A DNA stretch of 64,000 nucleotides, taken from Piscinibacter gummiphilus (lineage in GTDB: Bacteria; Pseudomonadota; Gammaproteobacteria; Burkholderiales; Burkholderiaceae_C). A program made the position numbers and the translations under genes. This document shows, in pieces, positions 17,204-26,426 of the stretch. The notes below the pieces were generated by a model. It did no database searches and had not been told where the DNA came from. It saw nothing but the letters and a program-made list of their open reading frames with translations. The stretch is from the NCBI RefSeq assembly GCF_032681285.1, contig NZ_CP136336.1, positions 1,847,001 through 1,911,000 of the forward strand, read 5' to 3'. Positions within the stretch are counted from its first letter, which is position 1. The number at the start of each line of letters is the position of its first letter.

Positions 17204-18958
17204 ATGCACAAGACCCGAGCCCTGCGGCCGCTGCTGAGCGCGCTCGCGCTGGCTGCCCTGTCATCCGCCACCTTCGCCGGCAGTGCCGACCCGGCGTCTG
17301 CCCCGCCCGAGCTGCCGACTGATCGGCTGATCGTCAAATACCGCAGCGAGGCGAGCAGCACCGTGCTGGCCCGCGCAAAAGACGCTGCCACCCGCCGTGG
17401 CCACCGCCTGGAGCTGCTGCGCCGCGGCGGCCTGGGCACGCACGTGATGCGGCTCGAGCGACACCTGCCGCTCGCCGACATGCGCCAACTCGCTCGCGAG
17501 ATCGCCGCGACCGATGCCAACGTCGAATACGCCGAGCCCGACCGCATCCTGCAGGCGATGGCCACGCCCAACGACACGCAGTACGGCCAGCAATGGCACT
17601 ACTACGAAGCACGCGGCGGCATCAACCTGCCGGCCGCATGGGACCTCACCAACGGCAGCGGCGTGACCGTCGCCGTCATCGACACCGGCTACCGCCCGCA
17701 CGCCGACCTGGCCGCCAACATCGTGGGCGGCTACGACATGATCAAGGACACCGGCGGCAGCAACGACGGCAACGCCCGCGACACCGACGCCCGCGACCCC
17801 GGCGACTACGCCACCTACGGCCAGTGCGGCCTCTTCTCGCCCTCGCACAACAGCAGCTGGCATGGCACGCACGTGGCGGGCACCATCGCTGCCGTCACCA
17901 ACAACGGCAACGGCGTCTCGGGCATCGCCTACGGTGCGAAGGTCGTGCCGGTGCGAGTGCTCGGCGCTTGCGGCGGCTACACCTCCGACATCGCCGACGG
18001 CATCATCTGGGCCTCGGGCGGCAGCGTCTCGGGTTCGCCGGCCAACCCCAACCCGGCACGCGTGATCAACATGTCGCTTGGCGGCAGCGGCTCGTGCGAC
18101 AGCACCTCGCAGAATGCGATCAACTCGGCGCGCAGCCGGGGCACGGTGGTGGTGGTGGCGGCGGGCAACAGCAATGCCAACGCCTCGGGCTTCTCGCCCG
18201 CGAGCTGCTCGGGCGTGATCGCGGTCGCCGCGACCAACCGCAACGGCGGTCGGGCCTCGTATTCGAACTACGGCGCGATCGTGTCGGTGGCCGCGCCGGG
18301 GGGCGACACCGCCTCGGGTTCGGCCAACGGCATCCTCTCGACGCTCAACAGCGGCACCCGCGGACCGGGCAACGACAACTACGCGTACTACCAGGGCACC
18401 TCGATGGCCGCGCCGCACGTGGCGGGCGTGGCGGCGCTGGTGCTGTCGCGCAACCCCTCGCTCACACCTGACCAGGTGGCCTCGATCCTCAAGAGCACGG
18501 CGCGGGCGTTCCCGGCCACCTGCTCGCAGTGCGGCACCGGCATCGTCGACGCCTATGCGGCGGTGGTGGCGGCCGGGGGTGGCACCACGCCGCCGCCCAC
18601 CAACACGGTGGCCGAGATTGAGTCGAACAACACCGGCTCGACCGCGCAACTGGTGCGCGAGGGCTACACCGTCACTGGCTCGATTTCCAGCAGCAGTGAC
18701 GTCGACTACTACCGCGTGAACATCAACCCCGGCAGCACGCTCGGCGTGCGCCTCACGCCGGTGAGCACGGCGAACTACGACGTCTACATCTACAACAGTG
18801 CCGGTACGCAGCTGGCCAGCAGCACCCTCGGCACCGGCCAAGTCGACAGCACCTCGGTGCGCAACAACGGCACGACCGTGGCGACCTATTACGTGCGCGT
18901 GCGCTACGTGAGCGGCACCACTGGCTCGGGTGGCACGTATTCGCTGGCGCTCGACTGA
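17204..18958 (+). CDS. Secreted S8 (subtilisin-like) serine protease with PPC domain
   Basis: A 584-residue pre-pro-protease. A Sec signal peptide (about residues 1-25, ending TFA) is followed by an inhibitor-I9-like propeptide (RLIVKYRS...VEYAEPD, about 40-113). The peptidase S8 domain has catalytic Asp160 (VAVIDTG), His220 (WHGTHVAGT), oxyanion Asn322 (AAGNSN) and Ser400 (GTSMAAPH). After a Gly/Thr/Pro linker (about 566 bp before the stop) comes a bacterial pre-peptidase C-terminal (PPC) domain (about 480-584: EIESNNTGSTAQL, DVDYYRVNI, YYVRVRY), usually removed after secretion. The ATG has GGAGA upstream. Expected substrate is extracellular protein. Monocistronic, ending in a strong terminator. 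Confidence 0.93.
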   Translation: MHKTRALRPLLSALALAALSSATFAGSADPASAPPELPTDRLIVKYRSEASSTVLARAKDAATRRGHRLELLRRGGLGTHVMRLERHLPLADMRQLAREIAATDANVEYAEPDRILQAMATPNDTQYGQQWHYYEARGGINLPAAWDLTNGSGVTVAVIDTGYRPHADLAANIVGGYDMIKDTGGSNDGNARDTDARDPGDYATYGQCGLFSPSHNSSWHGTHVAGTIAAVTNNGNGVSGIAYGAKVVPVRVLGACGGYTSDIADGIIWASGGSVSGSPANPNPARVINMSLGGSGSCDSTSQNAINSARSRGTVVVVAAGNSNANASGFSPASCSGVIAVAATNRNGGRASYSNYGAIVSVAAPGGDTASGSANGILSTLNSGTRGPGNDNYAYYQGTSMAAPHVAGVAALVLSRNPSLTPDQVASILKSTARAFPATCSQCGTGIVDAYAAVVAAGGGTTPPPTNTVAEIESNNTGSTAQLVREGYTVTGSISSSSDVDYYRVNINPGSTLGVRLTPVSTANYDVYIYNSAGTQLASSTLGTGQVDSTSVRNNGTTVATYYVRVRYVSGTTGSGGTYSLALD

Positions 18959-18980
18959 TTGCTTTCAGTCAGCGCCAACA

Positions 18981-19012
18981 AAAAGGCCCGCGGTGTGAGC
19001 CGCGGGCCTTTT
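18981..19012. terminator. Bidirectional terminator between protease gene and acnB
   Basis: A 13-bp perfect stem, AAAAGGCCCGCGG (18981-18993) and CCGCGGGCCTTTT (19000-19012), with loop TGTGAG. The A/T ends give a U-run in either direction, so it can stop both the plus-strand protease transcript and the minus-strand acnB transcript. Confidence 0.9.
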
Positions 19013-19031
19013 GCCATTCAGCGCTGAACGA

Positions 19032-21626
19032 TCAGACCGTCGTCACCGTCTTCGCCGTCTCGACGTACTCGTCGATCTGGTTGAAGTTGAGGTAGCGGTA
19101 CACGCTCGCCTTGTCGGCGTCGATGATGCCCATCTCTTTCAGGTACTCGGCAGGCGAGGGCAGCTTGCCCAGGCGCGAGGCGATGGCGGCCAGCTCGGCC
19201 GAGCCGAGGAACACGTTGGTGTTCTTGCCCAGGCGGTTGGGAAAGTTGCGGGTCGAGGTGGAGATCACCGTCGCACCTTCACGCACCTGCGCCTGGTTGC
19301 CCATGCACAGCGAGCAGCCCGGCATCTCGGTGCGCGCACCGGCGGTGCCGAAGGCGGCGTAGTGGCCTTCCTTGATCAGCTCGTCCTGGTCCATCTTGGT
19401 CGGCGGGGCGACCCACAGCTTGACCGGGATGTCGCGCTGGCCGCCGAGCAGCTTGGCCGCGGCACGGAAGTGGCCGATGTTGGTCATGCACGAGCCGATG
19501 AAGGCTTCGTCGATCTTGGTGCCTTGCACTTCCGACAGGAACTTGGCGTCGTCCGGGTCGTTCGGGCAGCAGACGATCGGCTCCTTGATGTCGGCCAGGT
19601 CGATCTCGATGATGGCGGCGTACTCGGCGTCCTTGTCGGCTTCGAGCAGCTGCGGGTTGGCGAGCCAGGCTTCGACCTTCTCGATGCGGCGCTGCAGGGT
19701 GCGGGCGTCGGCATAACCGTTGGCGATCATGTTCTTCATCAGAACCACGTTCGACTTCAGGTACTCGGCGACCGGCTCCTTGTTGAGCTTGATCGTGCAA
19801 CCGGCGGCCGAGCGCTCGGCGGAGGCGTCGGAGAGCTCGAATGCTTGCTCGACCTTCAGGTCGGGCAGGCCTTCGATCTCGAGCACGCGGCCCGAGAAGA
19901 TGTTCTTCTTGCCGGCCTTGGCAACCGTCAGCAGGCCTTGCTTGATCGCGTAGAGCGGGATGGCATGCACGAGGTCACGCAGGGTGACGCCCGGCTGCAG
20001 GGTGCCCTTGAAGCGCACCAGCACCGATTCGGGCATGTCGAGCGGCATCACGCCGGTGGCCGCGGCGAAGGCCACGAGGCCCGAGCCGGCGGGGAAGGAG
20101 ATGCCGATCGGGAAGCGGGTGTGCGAGTCGCCGCCGGTGCCCACGGTGTCGGGCAGCAGCAGGCGGTTGAGCCAGCTGTGGATCACGCCGTCGCCCGGGC
20201 GCAGGGCCACGCCGCCACGGTTGCTGATGAAGGCCGGCAGCTCGCGGTGCATCTTCACGTCGACCGGCTTCGGGTAGGCCGCGGTGTGGCAGAAGGACTG
20301 CATCACCATGTCGGCACTGAAGCCGAGGCAGGCGAGGTCTTTCAGCTCGTCGCGGGTCATCGGGCCGGTGGTGTCTTGCGAGCCAACGGTGGTCATCTTG
20401 GGCTCGCAATACGTACCGGGGCGCACGCCCTGGCCTTCGGGCAGGCCGCAGGCGCGGCCGACCATCTTCTGCGCGAGCGTGAAGCCCTTGGTGCTGGCGG
20501 CAGGCGCCGTCGGCAGGCGGAACACGGTGGAGGCGGGCAGGCCGAGGAACTCGCGCGCGTTGGCGGTCAGCGAGCGGCCGATGATGAGGTTGATGCGGCC
20601 GCCGGCGCGCACTTCGTCGAGCAGCACGTCGCTCTTGAGCGCGAAGGTGGCGACCGTGGCGCCGTTCTTCTCGAGCTTGCCGTCATACGGGTAGACGTCG
20701 ATCACGTCGCCCATCTCGAGCTTCGACACGTCGACCTCGATCGGCAGCGCGCCGGAGTCTTCTTGCGTGTTGAAGAAGATCGGGGCGATCTTGCCGCCGA
20801 GGGTGACGCCACCGAAGCGCTTGTTCGGCACGAAGGGGATGTCTTCGCCCGTGGCCCAGATCACCGAGTTGGTGGCCGACTTGCGCGAAGAGCCGGTGCC
20901 GACCACGTCGCCCACGTAGGCCACGAGGTTGCCCTTCTTCTTCAGGTCTTCGATGAACTGCATCGGGCCGCGCTTGCCGTCTTCCTCGGGCTTGAAGGCC
21001 GCATCGGGGCGGGTGTTCTTCAGCATCGCGAGGTAGTGCAGCGGGATGTCGGGGCGGCTCCACGCATCGGGAGCCGGCGACAGGTCGTCGGTGTTGGTCT
21101 CGCCGGGCACCTTGAAGACGGTGACGGTGATCTTCTTCGCGACTTCGGGGCGCGAGGTGAACCACTCGGCGTTGGCCCACGACTGGATGACTTCCTTCGC
21201 CTTGGCGTTGCCAGCCTTTGCCTTGGTGGCGACATCGTTGAAGAAGTCGAACATCAGCAGCGTCTTCTTCAGCGCATCGGCGGCGACAGACGCGACGTCA
21301 GCGTGGTCGAGCAGGTCAACCAGCGGCTGCACGTTGTAGCCGCCGACCATGGTGCCGAGCAGCTCGGTGGCCTTGGCCTTGGAGATGAGCGCGACCGTCA
21401 CGTCGCCATGGGCGACGGCGGAGAGGAAGGAGGCCTTGACCTTGGCCGCGTCGTCCACGCCCGGAGGCACGCGGTGGGTCAAGAGGTCCAGCAGGAATTC
21501 GCCTTCGCCGGCCGGGGGGGCCTTGAGCAGCTCGATGACCTCGGCCGTCTGCTGGGCGGTCAGGGGCAGCGGCGGAATGCCGAGCGCGGCGCGGTCAGCA
21601 ACATGTTGGCGATAGGCTTGAAGCAT
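19032..21626 (-). CDS. acnB: Aconitate hydratase B
   Basis: Isomerises citrate to isocitrate via cis-aconitate in the TCA cycle (AcnB can also act on 2-methylaconitate-type substrates in some bacteria); cytosolic [4Fe-4S] enzyme. 864 residues, as expected for AcnB (E. coli 865), with the AcnB-specific N-terminal HEAT-like domain ([13 protein letters not shown]...) before the swivel and catalytic domains. Cluster ligands are in [11 protein letters not shown] (about residue 708) and CSLCMGNQ (about 769-772); substrate motifs include [13 protein letters not shown]. The ATG at 21624-21626 is supported by GGAG 8 bases upstream; an in-frame ATG 42 bases earlier is not. It shares the locus with mdh, sdh and gltA. 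Confidence 0.97.
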   Translation of the reverse strand: MLQAYRQHVADRAALGIPPLPLTAQQTAEVIELLKAPPAGEGEFLLDLLTHRVPPGVDDAAKVKASFLSAVAHGDVTVALISKAKATELLGTMVGGYNVQPLVDLLDHADVASVAADALKKTLLMFDFFNDVATKAKAGNAKAKEVIQSWANAEWFTSRPEVAKKITVTVFKVPGETNTDDLSPAPDAWSRPDIPLHYLAMLKNTRPDAAFKPEEDGKRGPMQFIEDLKKKGNLVAYVGDVVGTGSSRKSATNSVIWATGEDIPFVPNKRFGGVTLGGKIAPIFFNTQEDSGALPIEVDVSKLEMGDVIDVYPYDGKLEKNGATVATFALKSDVLLDEVRAGGRINLIIGRSLTANAREFLGLPASTVFRLPTAPAASTKGFTLAQKMVGRACGLPEGQGVRPGTYCEPKMTTVGSQDTTGPMTRDELKDLACLGFSADMVMQSFCHTAAYPKPVDVKMHRELPAFISNRGGVALRPGDGVIHSWLNRLLLPDTVGTGGDSHTRFPIGISFPAGSGLVAFAAATGVMPLDMPESVLVRFKGTLQPGVTLRDLVHAIPLYAIKQGLLTVAKAGKKNIFSGRVLEIEGLPDLKVEQAFELSDASAERSAAGCTIKLNKEPVAEYLKSNVVLMKNMIANGYADARTLQRRIEKVEAWLANPQLLEADKDAEYAAIIEIDLADIKEPIVCCPNDPDDAKFLSEVQGTKIDEAFIGSCMTNIGHFRAAAKLLGGQRDIPVKLWVAPPTKMDQDELIKEGHYAAFGTAGARTEMPGCSLCMGNQAQVREGATVISTSTRNFPNRLGKNTNVFLGSAELAAIASRLGKLPSPAEYLKEMGIIDADKASVYRYLNFNQIDEYVETAKTVTTV

Positions 21627-21746
21627 GGAGTTCTCCGGGTGGTGCAAAGCAAGGGAAAGGGGAAGCAAGATTCCTGCGCGCGGGGCGAACAGGAACTTGC
21701 CATGCGGTCATGTGGTTTGCGTGCGCACCCGGAGAAGCTCGTCGAA

Positions 21747-22190
21747 TCACGACTTCGACGCCTCCATGGCGGCACGCTGCTTCTCGTGCACACAAGCGTC
21801 GACCAGGCGCTGGCCGATCTTGGTGTCCATCAGCATCGACTTGTTGGCGATCTGCAGCAGGAGCGTGCGGCCCTTGACGTCTTCCAGGCGCAGCGCGCCG
21901 GTGGACGAGACGCTGGGCTTCATGGTCCAGGTGTCCTTCTTGAACTTGACGTCGACGTAGCCCGGGTACTTGGCATTCATCGAGACGTCGATGGTCTGCT
22001 TGAAGTCGCATTCGTAGACGCCGAAGTGCGTGCGCTCGGCGGCTTCGAGCTGGGCCTGGTCGGCCGGGGGCAGCGGCTTCTCTGCCGGAGCGGCCTTTTT
22101 CGCAGCGGGCTTGGCGGCCGTCTGGGCCATGGCGGCGCCGCCAGCGAGGGCGAAAGAAACGGCAACGGCAAGTGCGATGCGAGAGGTCAT
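21747..22190 (-). CDS. Conserved hypothetical periplasmic protein
   Basis: A 147-residue protein with a clear Sec signal peptide (cleavage after about residue 22, AMA-Q) and an Ala/Lys/Pro-rich stretch. The globular part contains YECDFKQTIDVSMN and YVDVKFKKDTWTMKPSVSSTGALRLED, with two cysteines (about 60 and 133) that could pair in the periplasm. AGGAG precedes the ATG by 8 bases. It lies between acnB and the CitE-like gene on the same strand, in a position often held by a small exported protein in related genomes. Function unknown. Confidence 0.75.
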   Translation of the reverse strand: MTSRIALAVAVSFALAGGAAMAQTAAKPAAKKAAPAEKPLPPADQAQLEAAERTHFGVYECDFKQTIDVSMNAKYPGYVDVKFKKDTWTMKPSVSSTGALRLEDVKGRTLLLQIANKSMLMDTKIGQRLVDACVHEKQRAAMEASKS

Positions 22191-22500
22191 GGATTCACTC
22201 CTGGGGTTGAGGGAGCACGAATTGTGAAGGGCCGCTCACATCGGCTTCCCAGGGCGGAATCCCTGATTGAAACAATTTGCAGGGCTGCATCGCGACGCGT
22301 CGCGCACCTGCGGTGCGCGCTGCCTCCGGCTGGTGCGGAAGGCAGCGCAAACGCGGTTCGGGTCGGCGTGTCTGAAGTCACGAACGCGGCATGTGCCGCC
22401 GCCCCACGGACGCCACCTGCCGTGCTAGCGCCGCGCGTGAGCGGCGCTGTCTCGCTGAAACATTTGTTCGCCAACCCGGCGAGCGCAGGTGTGAAGGAGT
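22191..22500. other. Intergenic stretch with a cluster of stem-loops
   Basis: 310 bp without a supported gene. It contains a 12-bp palindrome GCGACGCGTCGC (22292-22303), a hairpin CGCGCACC/GGTGCGCG (22301-22308/22312-22319), a hairpin GCGCTGCCT/AGGCAGCGC (22317-22325/22340-22348) and a hairpin AGCGCCGC/GCGGCGCT (22427-22434/22441-22448). None has a T-run. The density of stems suggests a dispersed intergenic repeat or a structured 3' end of the CitE-like transcript. A 105-codon minus-strand frame through it looks like repeat-derived noise. Confidence 0.5.
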
Positions 22501-23508
22501 TCACGCCGCCGCTCCCGGGGTGTCAGCAAAAAACACCTCTTCGACCTGCGCCGGCAAGGCTTGGCCGGTCTGCCGTGCACGCTCCAGCACATGCCAGAAG
22601 TAGCGGAAGCTCGCGCGGTCGTGCAGGGTCTGGTGGTGGCTGATAGGGGCCCAGTCGGCGGCCTGCGCGGCCATCAGGATCTCGATGGCCTGGTCGGTCT
22701 CGGCAACCGTGGGCGCGAAGCTTTCGACGATGGGCAGGATCTGGTCGGGGTGGATGCTCCACATGCGCAAGTAGCCAAGTTGGCGCGAAGCCTTCTTGGC
22801 GGCGTCGCGCAGCAGGTCGAGCTTCTTGAACTCGGTGACGACGCAGTGCGACGGGGTCTTGTTGTACGCGTGGCAGGCAGCCGAGATCTCGAGCTTGGCG
22901 CGCAGCACCAGCGGGTGCTCGAACTGGCCCTGTGCGCTCATCCCCGCCTGGGGGATGGCGCCGCGGTGGGCCGAGACGAAGTCCATCAACCCGAACGACA
23001 GGGAGTCGATGCGCGGATGCGCGGCGATGCGCTGCACGTCGCGCAGGCCGCCGTGGGTTTCGATCAGCACGTGCACCGGCAGCAGGCGCTTGTGGCCGTG
23101 TTCGACCATCGCGCGGTCGATCGCGGCGACGGCCGTCTGGGCCTGATCGAAGCTTTCGATCTTGGGCACCATCAGGTAGGCCAGCTGCGAGCCCGCGCGC
23201 TTGACGAGGGTGGCCACGTCGGCGTCGAAGCTCGGGTGATCGACCGGGTGCACGCGTGCGCCCACGCGCCCGTGCAGGTTGAGCGCCGAGCTTGCCATCT
23301 CGGCGACGAGCTGCGCATGCTCGGCCTCGCCACCCACCGGGGCACCGTCTTCGCAATCGAGCGTGACGTCGAAGATCGGGCCGAGTTCGGCCTGCAGCTG
23401 CAGGCTCTTTCGCATGCGCGCCTCGACACCGCAATAGTGGTCGCAGACGGGCAGCACCGGCGCGCTTTCATGCGCGTCGAAGAGTGCGAGGCGGGGATGG
23501 AGGGCCAT
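22501..23508 (-). CDS. HpcH/HpaI aldolase/citrate lyase family protein (CitE-like CoA-ester lyase)
   Basis: 335 residues. Family signatures are LDCEDGAP (about 50-57, metal and CoA region), VPKIES (about 114), LIETHGGL (about 148; the Glu is a Mg ligand) and the SFGLMDFVSAHRG segment. Known members cleave or hydrolyse malyl-, citramalyl- or beta-methylmalyl-CoA. Citrate lyase itself is unlikely because citD and citF are absent. Its position between mdh and acnB suggests a role near the TCA cycle, but the substrate cannot be read from sequence. It starts 10 bases downstream of the mdh terminator region; its ribosome-binding site is weak. Confidence 0.85.
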   Translation of the reverse strand: MALHPRLALFDAHESAPVLPVCDHYCGVEARMRKSLQLQAELGPIFDVTLDCEDGAPVGGEAEHAQLVAEMASSALNLHGRVGARVHPVDHPSFDADVATLVKRAGSQLAYLMVPKIESFDQAQTAVAAIDRAMVEHGHKRLLPVHVLIETHGGLRDVQRIAAHPRIDSLSFGLMDFVSAHRGAIPQAGMSAQGQFEHPLVLRAKLEISAACHAYNKTPSHCVVTEFKKLDLLRDAAKKASRQLGYLRMWSIHPDQILPIVESFAPTVAETDQAIEILMAAQAADWAPISHHQTLHDRASFRYFWHVLERARQTGQALPAQVEEVFFADTPGAAA

Positions 23509-23521
23509 TCAGGTCAGGGCG

Positions 23522-23555
23522 AAAAAAAGGCCAGCAGCGTGATGCACCGGCCTTT
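23522..23555 (-). terminator. Rho-independent terminator after mdh
   Basis: Stem AAAGGCC (23526-23532) with GGCCTTT (23549-23555), extended by an A-run 23522-23528, gives a T-run on the minus strand just past the mdh stop. It lies between mdh and the CitE-like gene, so read-through or a separate promoter would be needed for the latter. Confidence 0.8.
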
Positions 23556-23575
23556 GTTCTCTGCGCGTCGGGCGA

Positions 23576-24562
23576 TCAGAGCAGGTGCTTCACGCCGTCC
23601 TGCTCTTCCTGCAGTTCCTTGAGCGTCAGGTTGATGCGCTCCTGGCTGAAGGCGTCGATCGGCAGGCCTTCGACGATCTTGTACTTGCCGTTCTCGGTGG
23701 TGACCGGGTAGCCGAACATCACGTCCTTCGGGATGCCGTATTCGCCGTTCGACGGGATGCCCATCGTGACCCACTTGCCGTTGGTGCCCAGGGCCCAGTC
23801 GCGCATGTGGTCGATGGCGGCGTTGGCAGCCGAAGCAGCCGACGACAGGCCGCGGGCTTCGATGATGGCGGCGCCGCGCTTGCCGACGGTGGGCAGGAAG
23901 GTGTCCTTGTTCCACACGTCGTCGTTGATCATCTCCTTGACCGACTTGCCGTCGATGGTGGCGAAGCGGTAGTCGGCGTACATCGTCGGCGAGTGGTTGC
24001 CCCACACGGCCAGCTTCTCGATCGACGAGACCGGCTTGCCGGTCTTGGCGGCGATCTGCGAGGCGGCGCGGTTGTGGTCGAGGCGCAGCATGGCGGTGAA
24101 GTTCTCACGCGGCAGGCTGGGGGCGCTCTTCATCGCGATGTAGGCATTGGTGTTGGCGGGGTTGCCAACGACCAGCACCTTGACGTTGCGCGAAGCCACC
24201 TTGTCGAGAGCCTTGCCCTGGGCAGTGAAGATCTGGGCGTTGGCAGCGAGCAGGTCTTTGCGCTCCATGCCGGGGCCGCGGGGGCGGGCGCCGACGAGCA
24301 GGGCGTAGTCGGTGTCCTTGAAGGCGGTCATCGCGTCGCCGTGGGCTTCCATGCCGGCCAGCAGCGGGAAGGCGCAGTCGTCGAGTTCCATCATCACGCC
24401 CTTGAGCGCCTTCTGGGCCTTCTCGTCGGGGATCTCCAGCAGTTGCAGGATGACCGGCTGGTCCTTGCCCAGCATCTCGCCCGAGGCGATACGGAACAGC
24501 AGGGCATAGCCGATCTGGCCAGCAGCGCCGGTGACGGCAACACGGACGGGTTTCTTGCTCAT
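23576..24562 (-). CDS. mdh: Malate dehydrogenase
   Basis: Oxidises malate to oxaloacetate with NAD+ in the TCA cycle. 328 residues, the cytosolic-type MDH usual in Burkholderiales. It has the dinucleotide loop [14 protein letters not shown] (11-24), the substrate loop with [25 protein letters not shown], and catalytic His in [12 protein letters not shown] (about residue 188). The ATG at 24560-24562 has GGAG 7-8 bases upstream; a longer in-frame extension lacks homology. It is divergent from gntR-sdh, sharing a 187-bp promoter region with an operator-like palindrome. Confidence 0.97.
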   Translation of the reverse strand: MSKKPVRVAVTGAAGQIGYALLFRIASGEMLGKDQPVILQLLEIPDEKAQKALKGVMMELDDCAFPLLAGMEAHGDAMTAFKDTDYALLVGARPRGPGMERKDLLAANAQIFTAQGKALDKVASRNVKVLVVGNPANTNAYIAMKSAPSLPRENFTAMLRLDHNRAASQIAAKTGKPVSSIEKLAVWGNHSPTMYADYRFATIDGKSVKEMINDDVWNKDTFLPTVGKRGAAIIEARGLSSAASAANAAIDHMRDWALGTNGKWVTMGIPSNGEYGIPKDVMFGYPVTTENGKYKIVEGLPIDAFSQERINLTLKELQEEQDGVKHLL

Positions 24563-24680
24563 GGAAGGCTCCGGAAGGTTCAGGGGAATGGTGGGAATTC
24601 GGGCCGCGGCGGGCGCTTTTCTGGTGAGCCGGGGAGTGTAGGCGAGTCTAGGTGGCAACCCGGGGTGTGTCAACGCTCTT

Positions 24681-24698
24681 ATGTCTTATATAAGACAT
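24681..24698. promoter_or_regulatory. Perfect 18-bp palindrome, probable GntR operator
   Basis: ATGTCTTATATAAGACAT is a perfect palindrome between the divergent starts of mdh (24562) and gntR (24750). Its TGTC..GACA ends and AT-rich centre fit the GT-N-AC pattern typical of GntR-family operators. It contains TATATA, so it may overlap a -10 element. Inference: the adjacent GntR protein binds here and controls itself, the sdh genes and mdh. Confidence 0.65.
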
Positions 24699-24749
24699 CT
24701 TTCAAATGGGCGTGGACGCAAACCGGGCGCCTGTGTTGCAATTCCGGAC

Positions 24750-25523
24750 ATGGCCACGTCGACGTCCGCCCCTGTTGCTGTCCGCCCTGCGGAAGGCGAG
24801 GCCGACGGCCCGGCGTTCAGCCCCCTCTACCAGCAGATCAAGTCGCTCCTGACCCGCAGCCTTCAGAGCGGCGAGTGGAAGCCGGGCGAGGCCATCCCGA
24901 GCGAGATGGAGCTGGCGGCCCGCTTCAAGGTGAGCCAGGGCACGGTGCGCAAGGCCATCGACGCCTTGGCCGACGAAAACCTCGTGGTGCGGCGCCAGGG
25001 CAAGGGGACTTTCGTGGCCACGCACGCCGAGGAGAAGATCCAGTACCGCTTCCTGCGGCTGATGCCCGACGATGGCCAGCCCGGTGGCGCGCAGCGGCGC
25101 TTCATCGACTGCCGCCGCATGCGTGCGCCAGCCGACGTGGCCCGTGCGCTCGAGTTGAAGGCGGGCGACATGGCCGTGCAGGTGCGTCGCGTTCTGCACT
25201 TCCACGGCTCGCCGGTGGTGCTGGACGACATCTGGCTCAACGGCACCCTCTTCAAGGGCCTCACCGCCGAACGCCTGAGCGAATACCAGGGGCCGATGTA
25301 TGGCCTCTTCGAGACGGAATTCGGCGTGCGCATGATCCGCGCCGAAGAGCAGTTGCGTGCGGTGGCCGCCGATGCCGGCGCCGCCGAGCTGTTGCAAGTC
25401 CCGCTGGGCGCACCCTTGCTCAGCGTGGAGCGGCTGTCGCGCACCTATGGCGACAAGCCGGTGGAGCTGCGCCGTGGGCTGTACAACACCCAGGCGCATT
25501 ACTACCGGAATGAATTGAGCTAG
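24750..25523 (+). CDS. GntR-family (HutC/UTRA-type) transcriptional regulator
   Basis: 257 residues from the ATG at 24750 (MATSTSAPVAV). The winged helix-turn-helix covers about residues 30-95 (YQQIKSLLTRSLQSGEW, SEMELAARFKVSQGTVRKAID, VVRRQGKGTFV). A UTRA ligand-binding domain follows (about 110-250; YGLFETEFGVRM, LLQVPLGAPLLSVERLS, HYYRNEL end). Upstream in-frame ATG at 24681 is rejected because translation would then run through the palindrome. It lies 104 bp upstream of sdhC in the same direction and divergent from mdh, so it is a likely TCA-cycle gene regulator; the effector is unknown. Confidence 0.88.
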   Translation: MATSTSAPVAVRPAEGEADGPAFSPLYQQIKSLLTRSLQSGEWKPGEAIPSEMELAARFKVSQGTVRKAIDALADENLVVRRQGKGTFVATHAEEKIQYRFLRLMPDDGQPGGAQRRFIDCRRMRAPADVARALELKAGDMAVQVRRVLHFHGSPVVLDDIWLNGTLFKGLTAERLSEYQGPMYGLFETEFGVRMIRAEEQLRAVAADAGAAELLQVPLGAPLLSVERLSRTYGDKPVELRRGLYNTQAHYYRNELS

Positions 25524-25627
25524 GACCGAAGGCAGGGCGATCCGCGACGCAGAAATCATGCCGCTTGGGTGAAACCCTGCTGCGTTGCAATAAACTCCGA
25601 AAGTTTCTACAGGATTACAGGTTGGGT

Positions 25628-26050
25628 ATGGCAGAGACCACAGCGAAGCAAAGACCCGGCGCCAACATGCGCCTCATCGAAGCCACGCAGTACCGGCTTC
25701 CCCCGGCGGCCGTGGTGTCGATCCTTCATCGCGTGAGCGGCATTCTGATGTTCGTGCTGCTGCCGTTCGTCATCTGGCTGCTCGACAAGAGCCTCACCTC
25801 CGAAGTGAGCTACAGCGCGTTCACGAGCGTCTTCGTGAGCGGCTTGTGGGTCTTCCCGGCCATCCTCGTCAAGCTCGTTGTGCTGGCCCTGATCTGGGCT
25901 TACCTGCACCACTTCATCGCCGGCCTGCGCCATCTGTGGATGGACGCCACGCACTCGGTGTCGAAGGAATTCGGCCGCAGTTCCGCGCTCGTGACGCTGG
26001 GCGTGAGCATCGTGCTCACACTGGCCCTCGGTTTCAAGCTCTTTTTCTGA
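25628..26050 (+). CDS. sdhC: Succinate dehydrogenase cytochrome b556 subunit
   Basis: Membrane anchor of succinate:quinone oxidoreductase (complex II). 140 residues from the ATG at 25628 (MAETTAKQRP). Quinone-site motif SILHRVSG (31-38), three predicted transmembrane helices (about 36-55, 72-96, 118-138), and the heme region HHFIAGLRHLWMD (from His94/95). The frame extends upstream to 25565 without family similarity, so the shorter start is preferred. First gene of sdhCDAB-sdhE; the 104 bp before it contain no obvious terminator, so gntR read-through is possible. Confidence 0.93.
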   Translation: MAETTAKQRPGANMRLIEATQYRLPPAAVVSILHRVSGILMFVLLPFVIWLLDKSLTSEVSYSAFTSVFVSGLWVFPAILVKLVVLALIWAYLHHFIAGLRHLWMDATHSVSKEFGRSSALVTLGVSIVLTLALGFKLFF

Positions 26051-26058
26051 TCAAGAAC

Positions 26059-26424
26059 ATGACGACTCCGAACTACGGTTCCAAGCGCACGGTGGTCGGT
26101 GCGCACTATGGCTTGCGCGACTGGCTCGCGCAGCGCGTCACCGCCGTGCTGATGGCGCTCTTCACGCTGGTGTTGATCGTCCAGGTGCTGCTGCCGGGCC
26201 GCATGGGCTACGACAAGTGGGCCGGCATCTTCTCCAGCCAGTGGATGAAGTTCCTGACCTTCGTGACCATCGTCGCGTTGGCCTACCACGTGTGGGTGGG
26301 CATCCGTGACGTGCTGATGGACTACGTGAAGCCTGTGGGCGTGAAGCTCGCGTTGCAAGTGGCCACACTGGTGTGGCTGGTGGGCTGTGCCGGCTGGGCC
26401 ATCCAAGTGCTGTGGAGACTGTGA
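26059..26424 (+). CDS. sdhD: Succinate dehydrogenase hydrophobic membrane anchor subunit
   Basis: 121 residues, starting 8 bp after sdhC (MTTPNYGSKRTVVGAHYG). It has three transmembrane helices and the heme-b ligand region AYHVWVGIRDVLMDYVKP, the counterpart of E. coli SdhD His71. With SdhC it binds heme and ubiquinone. The gene ends just before sdhA, with a 2-bp gap. Confidence 0.93.
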   Translation: MTTPNYGSKRTVVGAHYGLRDWLAQRVTAVLMALFTLVLIVQVLLPGRMGYDKWAGIFSSQWMKFLTFVTIVALAYHVWVGIRDVLMDYVKPVGVKLALQVATLVWLVGCAGWAIQVLWRL

Positions 26425-26426
26425 AC

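Noticed and set aside
22187..22504. 105-codon minus-strand frame between the CitE-like gene and the periplasmic protein gene
   Set aside because: Runs through hairpin-rich repeat-like DNA; no ribosome-binding site or known domain.
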